Below are positions 7,879 through 17,517 of a DNA stretch of 64,000 nucleotides, one piece after another. Below the pieces are notes generated by a model that was not told the origin of the DNA, made no database searches, and worked only from the letters and a program-made list of their open reading frames with translations. Made by a program: the position numbers and the translations under genes. The stretch is taken from assembly GCA_028824295.1 (NCBI GenBank), contig JAPPED010000015.1, positions 124,001-188,000 of the forward strand, written 5' to 3'. This DNA comes from Rhodospirillales bacterium. Its GTDB lineage: Bacteria; Pseudomonadota; Alphaproteobacteria; TMED109. The first letter of the stretch is position 1. Each line of letters starts with the position of its first letter.

Positions 7879-9924
7879 ATGGACGGGTACACGCTGACAT
7901 TTGCTCCGCTGTTGCCGTGGAGCCTGTTCGCGGTCATGGCAGCGGCCACCACGGCGGTCCTCGGACTGGGTCTTCGAAAGCGGTCGTCCGGGATCGGCTT
8001 TCGGACGCTGGCAGCTGCGGCCCTGCTCCTCGCGATCGCACGTCCGACGGTAACCGCAGAGCAACGGACCGAACTCGCCGACGTCGTGCTGGTGGTGGCG
8101 GACGCCAGTCCAAGCCAGCAGCTGGGTGACCGCGCGGCGGCGACGTCGGCGGCGGTGCAGGCGATCCAGGACGAATTGACCGACGACGAGGGCCTCGAGG
8201 TGCGGGCCGTGACGGTGGCTGGCGGTGGCCCCGGAACAAACCTGTTTGCTGCCGTGCGTTCGGCCGTCGCGGACGTGCCGCCGGACGGTGTTGCCGGCGT
8301 GGTGCTGGTCACCGACGGACAGGTGCATGACGTGCCGGAAGACGTGTCGGCACTAGGCTTCGACGCCCCGGTGCATGCCCTGCTGACCGGGGCGCCCGGC
8401 GAACGGGACCGGCGCCTGGTAGTCGATGGGGCGCCGCGATACGGCATCGTCGGCGAGGCCGTGAAATTCCGGGTCACGCTGCTGGATGAAGCGGCGGTGG
8501 GGCAGGCGGAACCCGTCCACATCACCGTGCCGGGAGGGCACGTTGCGGAGCGGGTGCTGCAAGTCGGGATGCCCGCGGAATTCGAGCTGCCGCTGGAGCG
8601 GGCGGGCGTGGTCGCCGTGGCGCTGGAAGTGGCAGCCATTCCCGACGAACTCACGCCCGACAACAACCGGGTCGTCGTCCATGTGAACGCTGTCCGCGAC
8701 CGGCTCCGTGTGATGCTGGTCTCCGGCGAACCCAGCATGGGATTGCGGCACTGGCGGAACCTGCTGCAGGCAGACCCGGCAGTCGACCTGGTGCATTTCA
8801 CGATCCTGCGACCGCCCACCAAGCAGGATGCCACCCCGGTCCAGGAGCTGTCCCTGATTCCGTTCCCGGCCCGTGAACTGTTCGACGCCAACCTCGACGA
8901 TTTCCACCTCGTGATCTTTGATCGGTATCACCTGCGCGGAATCCTGCCGCCGCAGTACCTTTCGAACATCGCCGAGTACGTGGTCCGCGGCGGGGCGCTT
9001 CTCGACATTGCTGGCCCTAGCTACGCTGGTCGCTTCAGCCTCGTGAACACGCCCTTGCGGGAAATTCTCCCGACCCTGCCGGCCGGGGACGTCATCGAGC
9101 GCCCCTTTGTGCCGGAGCTCTCGGAGGCCGGGCAAAACCACCCCGTGACCGCGGGCCTCGCCGCCGGCGCCGCCGACTGGGGTCCCTGGTACCGGATGGT
9201 GCGGGGCATGCCGGTGAAGGGCGAGTCCTTGATGTGGGGCGCCGACGGATGGCCGCTCCTGCAGCTGAGCCGTGTCGGCGAAGGCAGGGTGGCGCAACTT
9301 CTCTCGGATCAGTCCTGGGTCTGGACCCGGCCGGGTCCCGGCGGCGGACCGAGGGCGGAGTTGTTGCGCCGCGTCGTGCACTGGCTGATGAAGGAGCCGG
9401 ACCTCGAGGAACATCTCCTGAAGGCGACGGTGTCCGATCGGCGCATCGATGTCCTTTACCGGAGTGTGGATACCCCGCTCCGCGAGATTACGGCGGTGGC
9501 ACCGTCCGGCGCGTCTACGACGGTCCCGCTGGGGCCTGCCGCGGCCGGAACCGCGATCGCCTCGTTCGAGGCCAGCGAACCCGGACTGTGGACGTTGCAA
9601 GGGGGCAACCTGAGCGCAACGGCACTGGTCGGGGCAGCGGACGCGCTGGAACTGACGGAAATGCGGGCAGATCCCGGACCGCTGAAAGCGTTCGTCGGCG
9701 CCACGGGCGGCGGAGTGTTCTGGCTGGTGGATCACGGCGGGCCGCCGCCGTTCCGGCCGGTGACGGCCGGGCAGACCGCGGCCGGCGACAGCTGGCTCGG
9801 CCTGCGGCGTCATGGCCGTCACACGGTGACGGGCCTCGCCCAGTCACCGCTGCTGCCGTGGCCGGTGCTCCTGGCATTGGCGATGGGCGCGCTCTTTCTC
9901 GCGTGGCATCGGGAAGCGCAGTAG
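7879..9924 (+). CDS. large membrane protein with VWA-like and amidotransferase-like regions
   Basis: A 681-residue protein, last of the MoxR cluster, six bases after the preceding gene. Two N-terminal membrane helices (about residues 7-30 and 36-58) are followed by a VWA-like segment whose VVADASPSQQ contains a D-x-S-x-S motif. A region near 275-490 starts LRVMLVSGEPSMGLRHWRNLL and resembles the class I glutamine-amidotransferase-like fold found in these proteins. One membrane helix (about 657-676) lies at the C-terminus, before a short basic tail. No catalytic Cys-His-Glu triad is apparent, so enzymatic activity is not suggested. By context it is a structural or regulatory partner of the MoxR/DUF58 pair. 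Confidence 0.8.
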   Translation: MDGYTLTFAPLLPWSLFAVMAAATTAVLGLGLRKRSSGIGFRTLAAAALLLAIARPTVTAEQRTELADVVLVVADASPSQQLGDRAAATSAAVQAIQDELTDDEGLEVRAVTVAGGGPGTNLFAAVRSAVADVPPDGVAGVVLVTDGQVHDVPEDVSALGFDAPVHALLTGAPGERDRRLVVDGAPRYGIVGEAVKFRVTLLDEAAVGQAEPVHITVPGGHVAERVLQVGMPAEFELPLERAGVVAVALEVAAIPDELTPDNNRVVVHVNAVRDRLRVMLVSGEPSMGLRHWRNLLQADPAVDLVHFTILRPPTKQDATPVQELSLIPFPARELFDANLDDFHLVIFDRYHLRGILPPQYLSNIAEYVVRGGALLDIAGPSYAGRFSLVNTPLREILPTLPAGDVIERPFVPELSEAGQNHPVTAGLAAGAADWGPWYRMVRGMPVKGESLMWGADGWPLLQLSRVGEGRVAQLLSDQSWVWTRPGPGGGPRAELLRRVVHWLMKEPDLEEHLLKATVSDRRIDVLYRSVDTPLREITAVAPSGASTTVPLGPAAAGTAIASFEASEPGLWTLQGGNLSATALVGAADALELTEMRADPGPLKAFVGATGGGVFWLVDHGGPPPFRPVTAGQTAAGDSWLGLRRHGRHTVTGLAQSPLLPWPVLLALAMGALFLAWHREAQ

Positions 9925-9926
9925 CC

Positions 9927-10565
9927 TTGAGCAGGGTTCCGGCCCGGGGCACCGTGCCCGAGTGGTGGGATCAGGCCACCCGAGCGCTGGCCCGGCGCGA
10001 TCCGGTGCTGCGGCGGGTCATCGGCGCCTCGAAGGGCATGGCGCTCAAGTCCCGAGGCAACGCTTTCCAGTGCCTGGCCCGGTCGATCGTCGGTCAGCAG
10101 ATTTCGGTGAAGGCCGCGCACGCCGTGTGGCTGCGGCTCGAAGCGCGCCTGGGGCGGGTCTCCCATCAACGAGTCACGGCCTCCGACTTGACCGAATTAC
10201 GGGACGTCGGCCTGTCCGCGCGCAAAGCGGAATACATCATGGAACTGGCGACCTGGTTCGCGTCGCGTGCCGGCCGCCGGGTTCACTGGCCCGACCTCAC
10301 CGACGCGGAGGTCATTTCCGTTCTCACCGAGCGTCGTGGGATCGGCCGCTGGACAGCGGAGATGTTCCTGATCTTCTGCCTGCTGCGTCCCGATGTCTTT
10401 CCGGTGGACGACCTTGGGCTTCTACGCGCGCTCAGTGAGTTGTATGGTAGTGAGAAGGGCCAGCGCTCGGCGGCTGAACAGTTCGGCGAGCAGTGGGAAC
10501 CATGGCGTTCCTGCGCTACATGGCATCTTTGGCGCCACTTGGACCCGGTTCCAGTCGCCTACTAG
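9927..10565 (+). CDS. AlkA-type DNA-3-methyladenine glycosylase (HhH-GPD)
   Basis: A ~212-residue HhH-GPD glycosylase that removes alkylated bases to start base-excision repair. Seen in sequence: ARSIVGQQISVKAAHAVWLR near the N-terminus, the helix-hairpin-helix in LTERRGIGRWTAEMFLIFCL, and the catalytic aspartate in VFPVDDLGL. The length matches the short bacterial AlkA/Mag1-like enzymes that lack the N-terminal AlkA extension. No ATG fits. Candidate starts are TTG 9927, GTG 9954 and GTG 9903, the last overlapping the previous gene by 22 bases. The RND adaptor gene starts 73 bases downstream, but a functional link is not evident. Confidence 0.85.
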   Translation: MSRVPARGTVPEWWDQATRALARRDPVLRRVIGASKGMALKSRGNAFQCLARSIVGQQISVKAAHAVWLRLEARLGRVSHQRVTASDLTELRDVGLSARKAEYIMELATWFASRAGRRVHWPDLTDAEVISVLTERRGIGRWTAEMFLIFCLLRPDVFPVDDLGLLRALSELYGSEKGQRSAAEQFGEQWEPWRSCATWHLWRHLDPVPVAY

Positions 10566-10638
10566 CGTTAGGCATGTGGCCAGCCTGGGCGCGGCGTTGC
10601 CGCACCCGCACGTATCGCGAAGTTGGGGTTTGCTGGTG

Positions 10639-11832
10639 ATGTGGATTCGGTGTGTCGCAGGTACTGCTCGCTGTCTGCTTGTGGCAGGAGCATTGGTGTG
10701 GGTAGCGTCGCCGGCCTCGGCGCAGCAACCCGCGGTGGTGGGGACTGACAAGGTGACGGCGGAAGCGGTCGATCAGACGGCTCCGACCATCGGTCGCTTC
10801 GTGACGCTGTTCGAGGCTGTCGTCCCAGCGCTGCTTGCGAGTCATGTAACCGAGATTCCAGTCAACATCGGTGATCGATTGGCCGTGGGCGATATCATTG
10901 CGGTGCTCGATATCGACCGACTGCGCTGGCAGGTCCAGCAGGCAAAAGCGAGCGTCGCTCAGAGCGAGGCAGGGCTGGCCGTGGCGCATGCACGGGCGGA
11001 CCTCGCCCAGCGGCGTTTGGAGCGGGCCGAGGGCCTGCGTGAATCCACGGCGTTCAGTCAGGCGCAGCGGGACGATGCGCGGGGCGAAGCGGACATTGCT
11101 GCGGCGCAGGTTCAGGTTGCCCTGGCGGCACTCGAAGAGGCCAATGCGCGGCTGGACACCGCGGAGGATGACTTCGCGAGGGGCACCGTCGTCGCACCGT
11201 TCGACGGAGTGGTCGAGGAGCGCCATGCGGACCTCGGCGAGGCAGTACAGCCCGGCGGGCCTGTTGTCACACTGGTCAGCGAGAAGGCCCTCGAGATTGA
11301 AGCGGACGTTCCATCACAGCGGGTTGCCGCCCTGAATCCGGGCGCGAGGATCGAGGTGACGCGCGCGTCCGGCGAATCCGTCGGGACGACCGTGCGCGCG
11401 GTCGGTACGGTCGAGAATCCGCGGACCCGCACGCGGCGGGTGCGGCTGGTTCCGGAGCTTGCCGACTTGCAGCACATTCCCCCGATCGGCGAGGGCGTTA
11501 CGGTGCACGTTCCCATCAGTGACACCGCCGTGCTGCCGACGGTTCATAAGGACGCCATCCTGCAGCGGCGGGGCATCTCGGTGGTGTACGTCGTCGTCGA
11601 CGGCAAGGCGGAGGTTCGCCCGGTACAGCTGGGCGATGCGGTGGGAGACCGGTTCGTGGTGCTGTCCGGCGTGCAACCCGGCGAGGTCGCCGTCGTCCGC
11701 GGCAACGAGCGTCTGCTTCCAGGCCAGGCGGTGGCGGTGGCCCCACCCGCTGAAGGTGGGCAGGGAGACCAGTCGGACGCAGTCGCAGAGGCCGCCGCGA
11801 CATCGGACGACGCGAAAGAATCCGCCCAATGA
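10639..11832 (+). CDS. RND efflux periplasmic adaptor (HlyD/MFP family)
   Basis: A 397-residue membrane-fusion protein linking an RND pump to an outer-membrane channel. ATG 10639 opens a clear signal peptide ending VASPASAQQ. The lipoyl half-motif (VPALLASHVTEIPVNIGDRLAVGDIIAVLD) precedes an alpha-helical hairpin rich in Ala, Glu, Gln and Arg. The second lipoyl half (GTVVAPFDGVVEERHADLGE), a beta-barrel and a membrane-proximal domain (RGISVVYVVVDGKAEVRPVQ) follow. The upstream part of the open frame, back to 10393, overlaps the glycosylase gene and is not used. Its stop overlaps the pump start by four bases (ATGA). No TolC-like channel gene is in the window. Confidence 0.9.
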   Translation: MWIRCVAGTARCLLVAGALVWVASPASAQQPAVVGTDKVTAEAVDQTAPTIGRFVTLFEAVVPALLASHVTEIPVNIGDRLAVGDIIAVLDIDRLRWQVQQAKASVAQSEAGLAVAHARADLAQRRLERAEGLRESTAFSQAQRDDARGEADIAAAQVQVALAALEEANARLDTAEDDFARGTVVAPFDGVVEERHADLGEAVQPGGPVVTLVSEKALEIEADVPSQRVAALNPGARIEVTRASGESVGTTVRAVGTVENPRTRTRRVRLVPELADLQHIPPIGEGVTVHVPISDTAVLPTVHKDAILQRRGISVVYVVVDGKAEVRPVQLGDAVGDRFVVLSGVQPGEVAVVRGNERLLPGQAVAVAPPAEGGQGDQSDAVAEAAATSDDAKESAQ

Positions 11833-14800
11833 ACCTCATCCGCCTTTCCATCGAGAAGCCGATCGCCGTCCTGGCGCTGGTCGTCATGATCGTGGTGCTG
11901 GGCTTTCTGGCCCTCACCCGGATCCCGATCCAGTTGGCGCCCGACGTGTTTACGCCGGTGATCTCGGTGACGACTTGGTGGTACGGCGCCAGCCCGTACG
12001 AAATCGAGCGCGAGATCGTCAATCGCCAGGAAGAGGTGCTCAGAGGTTTGGAGGGGCTTGAACGCATGGAGAGCACCTCGCGCGACGGGCAAGCCGAGGT
12101 GAAGCTCGAGTTCAATGTTGGGATCAACATGGACCGGGCGCTCCTTCTGGTCTCCAACCGGCTCAACCAGATTGACGACTACCCGGATGATGCCGGCGAA
12201 CCGCAGCTCGATACCGCCGGTCTCGATGACAACGCGGTCGCATGGTTCATTCTCACGCGCACCGAGGGCAATGAGCGCGCCATTTCGACGTACGGCGATT
12301 ACGTCGAGGACGTGATCCAGGACCGCTTGGAGCGGGTTCCCGGCGTCGCGCGGACCAACCTGTACGGTGGCACGCAGCGCGAGTTGCAGGTCACCGTGCA
12401 ACCAGAACAGCTCGCCACCCATCGCCTCACTGTTCCGGCTGTGGTGGATTCGCTGCGGCTCGCCAACGCTTCGGTGTCCGCAGGGGATGTCGACGAGGGC
12501 AAGCGCCGCTACGTCGTTCGGGCCGAGGGCGAGCTCCAGACCCCCGAGCAGGTTCGGGATGTGGTGCTGGTGACCGACGAAACGGAGTCCGGTCGTATCG
12601 GACGCACCCGGATCGGAGATATCGCCAACGTCGAATTCGGGTACAAGACCCCGCGCGCCGATATCCGCTTCCTCGGGGAGTCGGCACTTGCCGTGAATGC
12701 GATGCGCCAGAGCGGCGCCAACATCATTGACACCATGGACGGGGTGCGGGACGCGATTGACGAACTGAACGAGTTCGCTCTGCCGAGCGTGGGCCTCACG
12801 ATGCGGCAGGTGTACGACGAAACCATCTACATCGATTCGGCGATCGAACTGGTCCGCCAGAACATCTGGATCGGCGGGTTGCTCGCCGTGGTGGTCCTGC
12901 TTCTGTTCCTTCGTTCCTGGCGCGCGACGGTGATCATCGGACTCGCTATCCCGGTGTCGGTCGTGGCTTCCTTCGTCGCCATGGCGGCGCTGGGACGTTC
13001 GCTCAACGTGATTTCACTGGCCGGCATCGCGTTTGCCGTCGGCATGGTCGTCGATGCGGCCATCGTGGTGCTGGAGAACATCTACCGTCACAGGGAGGGT
13101 GGTCGCTCAGGGCCGGAGGCGGCGCATGACGGCACCCGTCAGGTCTGGTCGGCCGTGATGGTCTCCGCGCTCACGACGGTACTGGTCTTCATTCCGATCC
13201 TCGTCATGCAGCTTGAAGCCGGGCAGCTGTTCCGCGACATCGCCGTGGCTATCTCGGTGGCCGTCCTGATGTCTTTGCTGGTGTCGGTGACGGTTATTCC
13301 CGCGCTCGCGACTTGGCTGCTTGGCCCGGGCCGGGGATACCGCCGGATCAGCCTTGGCCCCATTGACTGGATTCCGCGCTTGGTGGCGCGCTTCTTCACG
13401 GGATACGTGAAGCTGGTCCTCCGTTCCCGGATGGCTTCGGCGGCGATTGCGTTGAGTGTCGCGACGGTCGCGCTGTTCGTGAGCTGGCAGCTGCTGCCGA
13501 AGCTGGAGTATCTGCCGGAAGGCAACCGCAACCTGATATTCGGCGTGATGCTCCCGCCCCCCGGCTACAATCTTGAAACGCTTACCGAGATTGCGGAGCG
13601 AGTGGAGATTCCGGTTCGGCCGCTCTGGGCGAGTGAGACCGGTCCCGAGGCGGAACCCGGTCAACCGCCCAAGATCAAGAACTACTTCTTTGTGGCCATT
13701 CGCGATGGTCGAACGTTCTTCGGCGCCAGCGCGATGCAGGAAACGCGGGTCCGCGAGCTCATTCCGGTTCTGACCCGGTCGTTGTTCGGCGAACCGGGAA
13801 CGTTCGGCTTCTTCACGCAGCCGAGCTTGTTTCAGCGCGGCTTTGGGGGTGGGCGTGCGATTGATATCGATATCAGCGGCCCCTCCCTCGAAAACGTCGT
13901 GGCGGTCGCGCAGCAGGCCGCAGGCCTGATCGGCCAGGGATTCCCGCGCGAGCAAGGCAACCAGATGCGTCCGATCCCCGGGCTCGATCTGGGATCGCCT
14001 GAGGTGCAGGTCCGCCCGGACCGGGTACGCCTGTCGGACAATGGTGTGACGGCTCGCGAACTCGCCATGAGCGTCGACGCTTTCAATTCCGGGCTCCGCG
14101 TCGCCGAAATCACCGTGAATTCGGAGCGGCTTGACCTGACGCTGCAGGGCCCGCAGAACGATATCGACCACACGCAAGGCATCGAGACCCTGCCGGTCGT
14201 GACCCAAAGCGGGGAAATTCTCCCGGTAAGCTCGGTTGCCGATGTCCTGGTGACGTCAGGCCCCACGGAAATCCGGCACATCGAGCGGGAGCGCACGATT
14301 ACGCTCCAGCTGCGGCCCTCTGACCAAATCCCGCTCGAAGCTGCGATTGACAAGGTCGCCGCCGAAGTCGTCGGCCCGCTCGAGGGCCAGGGGCTGCCCG
14401 CCGGGGTGAAGATCGCGATTTCCGGAACTGCGGACGAACTTACCCAGACGTGGAACGCGATGGTGGGGAATCTCATCGTCGCGGTGGTGATCGTCTATCT
14501 GCTGATGGCGGTCCTGTTCTCCAGCTTCCTCTATCCGTTTGTGATCATGCTGTCCGTACCGCCGGCGACGGCAGGCGGGGTGATCGGACTCTGGATCCTG
14601 AACTTCTACACGGTCCAGCCGCTCGACATGCTGACGATGCTCGGATTCGTCATCCTGATCGGCATCGTGGTGAACAACGCCATCCTGCTCGTGCATCAGT
14701 CGTTGCTGCACATCCGCCACGAGGGCATGCAGCCGCAGCCGGCGATTGTCGAGGCCACCCGTAACCGGGTGCGCCCGATCTTCATGTCAACGCTGACCAC

Positions 14801-15041
14801 GGTTGCGGGAATGATGCCCCTGATCCTCTTCCCCGGCGCCGGCTCCGAGCTCTATCGGGGCTTGGGTTCAGTGGTCGTTGGAGGCCTGACGCTGTCAGCA
14901 CTGATCACATTGATTATTGTTCCGCCCATGCTTCGAATCTTCGTCGCAGGTGAATCCAAACCGGCGACCCGGCAGCGCATGGCGGAACCGGAATCGGACG
15001 TGCTACCGCCCATACACGCGCCCCAGCCGTCGGAGGTGTAA
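11829..15041 (+). CDS. RND efflux pump, AcrB/MdtB-like inner-membrane transporter
   Basis: A 1,070-residue RND transporter of the hydrophobe/amphiphile efflux type, driven by the proton gradient. The first helix is preceded by LIRLSIEKPIAVLALVVMIV, two large periplasmic domains are present, and each half has a cluster of membrane helices. Helix 4 contains GIAFAVGMVVDAAIVVLENIYRH, with the acidic pair expected of proton-relay RND pumps. The second half has the equivalent FVILIGIVVNNAILLVHQ. Length and twofold repeat are typical. It is translationally coupled to the adaptor upstream, and apbE starts seven bases after its stop, which is an unusual neighbour. Substrate cannot be predicted. Confidence 0.93.
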   Translation: MNLIRLSIEKPIAVLALVVMIVVLGFLALTRIPIQLAPDVFTPVISVTTWWYGASPYEIEREIVNRQEEVLRGLEGLERMESTSRDGQAEVKLEFNVGINMDRALLLVSNRLNQIDDYPDDAGEPQLDTAGLDDNAVAWFILTRTEGNERAISTYGDYVEDVIQDRLERVPGVARTNLYGGTQRELQVTVQPEQLATHRLTVPAVVDSLRLANASVSAGDVDEGKRRYVVRAEGELQTPEQVRDVVLVTDETESGRIGRTRIGDIANVEFGYKTPRADIRFLGESALAVNAMRQSGANIIDTMDGVRDAIDELNEFALPSVGLTMRQVYDETIYIDSAIELVRQNIWIGGLLAVVVLLLFLRSWRATVIIGLAIPVSVVASFVAMAALGRSLNVISLAGIAFAVGMVVDAAIVVLENIYRHREGGRSGPEAAHDGTRQVWSAVMVSALTTVLVFIPILVMQLEAGQLFRDIAVAISVAVLMSLLVSVTVIPALATWLLGPGRGYRRISLGPIDWIPRLVARFFTGYVKLVLRSRMASAAIALSVATVALFVSWQLLPKLEYLPEGNRNLIFGVMLPPPGYNLETLTEIAERVEIPVRPLWASETGPEAEPGQPPKIKNYFFVAIRDGRTFFGASAMQETRVRELIPVLTRSLFGEPGTFGFFTQPSLFQRGFGGGRAIDIDISGPSLENVVAVAQQAAGLIGQGFPREQGNQMRPIPGLDLGSPEVQVRPDRVRLSDNGVTARELAMSVDAFNSGLRVAEITVNSERLDLTLQGPQNDIDHTQGIETLPVVTQSGEILPVSSVADVLVTSGPTEIRHIERERTITLQLRPSDQIPLEAAIDKVAAEVVGPLEGQGLPAGVKIAISGTADELTQTWNAMVGNLIVAVVIVYLLMAVLFSSFLYPFVIMLSVPPATAGGVIGLWILNFYTVQPLDMLTMLGFVILIGIVVNNAILLVHQSLLHIRHEGMQPQPAIVEATRNRVRPIFMSTLTTVAGMMPLILFPGAGSELYRGLGSVVVGGLTLSALITLIIVPPMLRIFVAGESKPATRQRMAEPESDVLPPIHAPQPSEV

Positions 15042-15048
15042 GGAATTC

Positions 15049-16071
15049 ATGGCTTCACGACGCATCCCGGCGCTCGCCGCCAACGGAATAAGTCGCCGCC
15101 GCGTCATCACGATCCTCGGCGCTACTGCGGGCGGCCTCACGTTGGGAGGGGGTGCACTGCTTCTGGGCGGTTCGCGAGAACTTGAGGCCGTCGAATGGAG
15201 CGGGGTCGCGCTTGGGTCACCAGCGAGGATCGCGCTGTACAGCGATGACCCGGCGCGTGCCCGGTCGCTGCTCGCGCAGGTCGCTGATGACATCCACACG
15301 CTTGAGGATGAGTTCAGCCTCTACCGGCCAGGATCTGCGATATCGCGACTGAACCGCACTGGCCGGATCGACAAACCCGGTCGGGAGTTCCTGCATCTGC
15401 TTGACGAATCCGCCCGGATGGCGGAACTGACTGGCGGCGCTTTCGATCCGACGGTGCAGCCGATCTGGGACGTCACGGCTGAGAGCTTTCGGAGCACCGG
15501 TCTGCCGCCTTCTCTCGACGCGCTGGACCGGCTCCGTCCGCTTGTGAACTGGCAGGGTGTTGATGCCTCGTCAGATGCCATTCGGTTCGCGCGCCCCGGC
15601 ATGGCAGTAACGCTGAACGGAATTGCGCAGGGATTCATTACCGATCGCGTAGCGGACCGCCTCCGGGAAGGAGGGCTTCAGCACGTGCTCGCGGAATTGG
15701 GTGAAACACGGGCAATCGGGCGGCACCCCGATGGACGCCGTTGGCGGATAGGGATACCGGACCCGGATGGCGAGATGCTGATCGAGACGGTTCAGCTCGG
15801 CGACGAAGCCATCGCTACATCCGGTGGATACGGCACACGCTTTGATGCGGAAGGAAAGTGGCATCACATTTTCGATCCTGCTACGACCCAATCCGCCCAT
15901 CGTCATCGCAGCGTTTCCGTGATCGCACCAACTGCTACCCAAGCAGACGCGCTGGCAACCGCATTCGCTGTGATGCCCGAGCGGGCAGCCGTGGAGGTTG
16001 CGACCAGCCTGCCGAACGTGCGCGTCCGCGTGGTCGACAACGCAGGGGTAGCACGCCCGCTGGGCGCGTGA
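15049..16071 (+). CDS. apbE: FAD:protein FMN transferase (ApbE)
   Basis: A 340-residue ApbE-family enzyme, which uses FAD and a divalent metal to attach FMN covalently to Thr/Ser of extracytoplasmic flavoproteins. ATG 15049 gives an N-terminal export signal with a twin-arginine-like SRRRVITILGATAGGLTLGG. Recognised motifs are LTGGAFDPTVQPIWDV, VTLNGIAQGFITDRVADRL, AIATSGGYGTRFDAEGKWHH followed by IFDPATT, and the metal-binding QADALATAFAVM near the C-terminus. It follows the RND pump by seven bases and is likely in its operon. No FMN-binding-domain substrate (RnfG/NqrC/NosR type) is encoded nearby, so the target lies elsewhere or is unrecognised. Confidence 0.92.
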   Translation: MASRRIPALAANGISRRRVITILGATAGGLTLGGGALLLGGSRELEAVEWSGVALGSPARIALYSDDPARARSLLAQVADDIHTLEDEFSLYRPGSAISRLNRTGRIDKPGREFLHLLDESARMAELTGGAFDPTVQPIWDVTAESFRSTGLPPSLDALDRLRPLVNWQGVDASSDAIRFARPGMAVTLNGIAQGFITDRVADRLREGGLQHVLAELGETRAIGRHPDGRRWRIGIPDPDGEMLIETVQLGDEAIATSGGYGTRFDAEGKWHHIFDPATTQSAHRHRSVSVIAPTATQADALATAFAVMPERAAVEVATSLPNVRVRVVDNAGVARPLGA

Positions 16072-16506
16072 ACTTCCGGAGACTATCCCCGCAGTCTGGT
16101 CGAGAACTGCGTCGATAGGGATGGGGCGGCCCGACCGTCGGGCAGACCAGAAGTGGCCGCGCAGGCCCCGCGTCGCGTTGCCGTGATTTGCTCGCGTCGC
16201 GAGTTTCAGGGTGCCCGACCCCGCCATCGTTCCGTGTGCGAGGCTCGCGCGGCAACTGCGCATGCGGCGGTACGCCGCACGGCCTGAGCTGCTCGGCCAG
16301 CACCGGCAGTCCCTAGCCAGGCGGACCCGGGGTTCGGGACCGCTACTATCAATTGATTCCTGGCCAACCCAACGCGACTGCTGGTACATCATGCCGAGCT
16401 CCGACACCGGGCTCGATCACGCCGCGCCGGGTCGGCTACTCCGACACCCGAGGGTGCCGGACGCGGAAGTGTTCAACACGCGATGCTCACCCTGAAGGGA
16501 ACCGCC
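16072..16506. other. intergenic region apbE-aldolase gene
   Basis: 435 bases with no supported gene. Besides the nested hairpin near the apbE end, I see only a good Shine-Dalgarno (AAGGGA) just before the aldolase start at 16507. Confidence 0.45.
16095..16151 (+). terminator. nested hairpin after apbE
   Basis: TCTGGTC (16095-16101) pairs with GACCAGA (16145-16151). Inside lies a second hairpin, GCCCGA (16129-16134) with TCGGGC (16138-16143). There is no T-run, so a Rho-independent terminator is only a possibility. The nested pairing 24 bases after the apbE stop may be an mRNA 3' structure. Confidence 0.3.
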
Positions 16507-17295
16507 ATGACCCTCAAAGAGATGACCCGGACCCGGTCGTTGAAGACCGGGACGTTCGTCGTCGAATTCAACACCCCTGGAATTGGCCATGTGCTGAAGG
16601 CGGCAGGCTGCGACTTTGCCTTCCTGGACACCGAGCACAGCGGCTTCGGAATGGATGCGCTTAAGGCCGCGCTTCGTTACATGGAGGCCGCCGCGCTGCC
16701 CACGATCGTGCGGGTCCCGTCGGGAGAAGCCCACCACGTCAACCGGGCGCTGGACGCCGGGGCCGAAGGCATCATGGTGCCGAAGGCCGAATCGGTTGCT
16801 GACGTGAAGGCACTCATCGCGGCCTCCAAGTACCCGCCGGCAGGAGAACGGGGCGTCGCCCTCGGGATCCAGCACGACCGCTTCACGGAAGGGGCGGTGG
16901 ACGACAAGTTCTCGGCGGCGAATGCGCGGACCGTCCTGTCGGTTCTGGTGGAGACGCAAGGTGCGGTGGATGATATCGATGCCATTGCCGCTCTTCCGGA
17001 CATTGATTTGCTCTGGATCGGGCATTTCGATCTCAGCGTCAGCCTGGGAATTCCTGGCGAGTTCGATCACCCGGCATTCAAGGACGCGGTTGCGCGTACG
17101 GAGGCCGCTGCGCGCAGGCACGGCAAGTCGCTTGGGCGCCTGATCATGGATCCGGCGGCGGCTCCACCCCTATTTGCGGCTGGCGTGGATTTCTTCTGTT
17201 ATTCAGGTGACGCGTGGCTGCTCCAGCAGGCGTTCCGGGATGGAGCCGCCACCATTCGGGGCGCCTGTACCGGCGACGTGCCCCGGGATCCATGA
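16507..17295 (+). CDS. HpcH/HpaI aldolase/citrate-lyase family protein
   Basis: A 262-residue class II (metal-dependent) pyruvate aldolase-like protein, the family of HpaI, GarL and RhmA, which reversibly cleave 2-keto-3-deoxy acids to pyruvate and an aldehyde. The TIM-barrel motifs are present: LKTGTFVVEFNTPGIGHVLK, CDFAFLDTEHSGFGMD (catalytic loop), VPSGEAHHVNRALDAGAEGI then MVPKAES, LVETQGAVDDID with the metal-ligand Glu, and DLLWIGHFDLSVSLGI with the metal-ligand Asp. ATG 16507 follows AAGGGAACCGCC; the open frame also has an ATG at 16483, which is less well placed. It stands alone, so its pathway is unknown. Confidence 0.87.
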   Translation: MTLKEMTRTRSLKTGTFVVEFNTPGIGHVLKAAGCDFAFLDTEHSGFGMDALKAALRYMEAAALPTIVRVPSGEAHHVNRALDAGAEGIMVPKAESVADVKALIAASKYPPAGERGVALGIQHDRFTEGAVDDKFSAANARTVLSVLVETQGAVDDIDAIAALPDIDLLWIGHFDLSVSLGIPGEFDHPAFKDAVARTEAAARRHGKSLGRLIMDPAAAPPLFAAGVDFFCYSGDAWLLQQAFRDGAATIRGACTGDVPRDP

Positions 17296-17517
17296 CGATC
17301 CGGATGGAACAGGCGTCGTCGTCGGCTCCAGCCCCGGTCACCGATCTTCTGCGAACTTGAAGAGGGTCCTGCCTCCCCCTCGGGGAGTCGTTGCGCTCGG
17401 ATCTCCGTGGCTTCGGACTGCCACGCGGGTCCGGGGCTATGCTCTCCGCCCAGCGGATGCACATACCCGAAGCCGTTCGCGTCGTGACGAGGCGGCTTCA
17501 GCGGTGGGGAGGAGATC

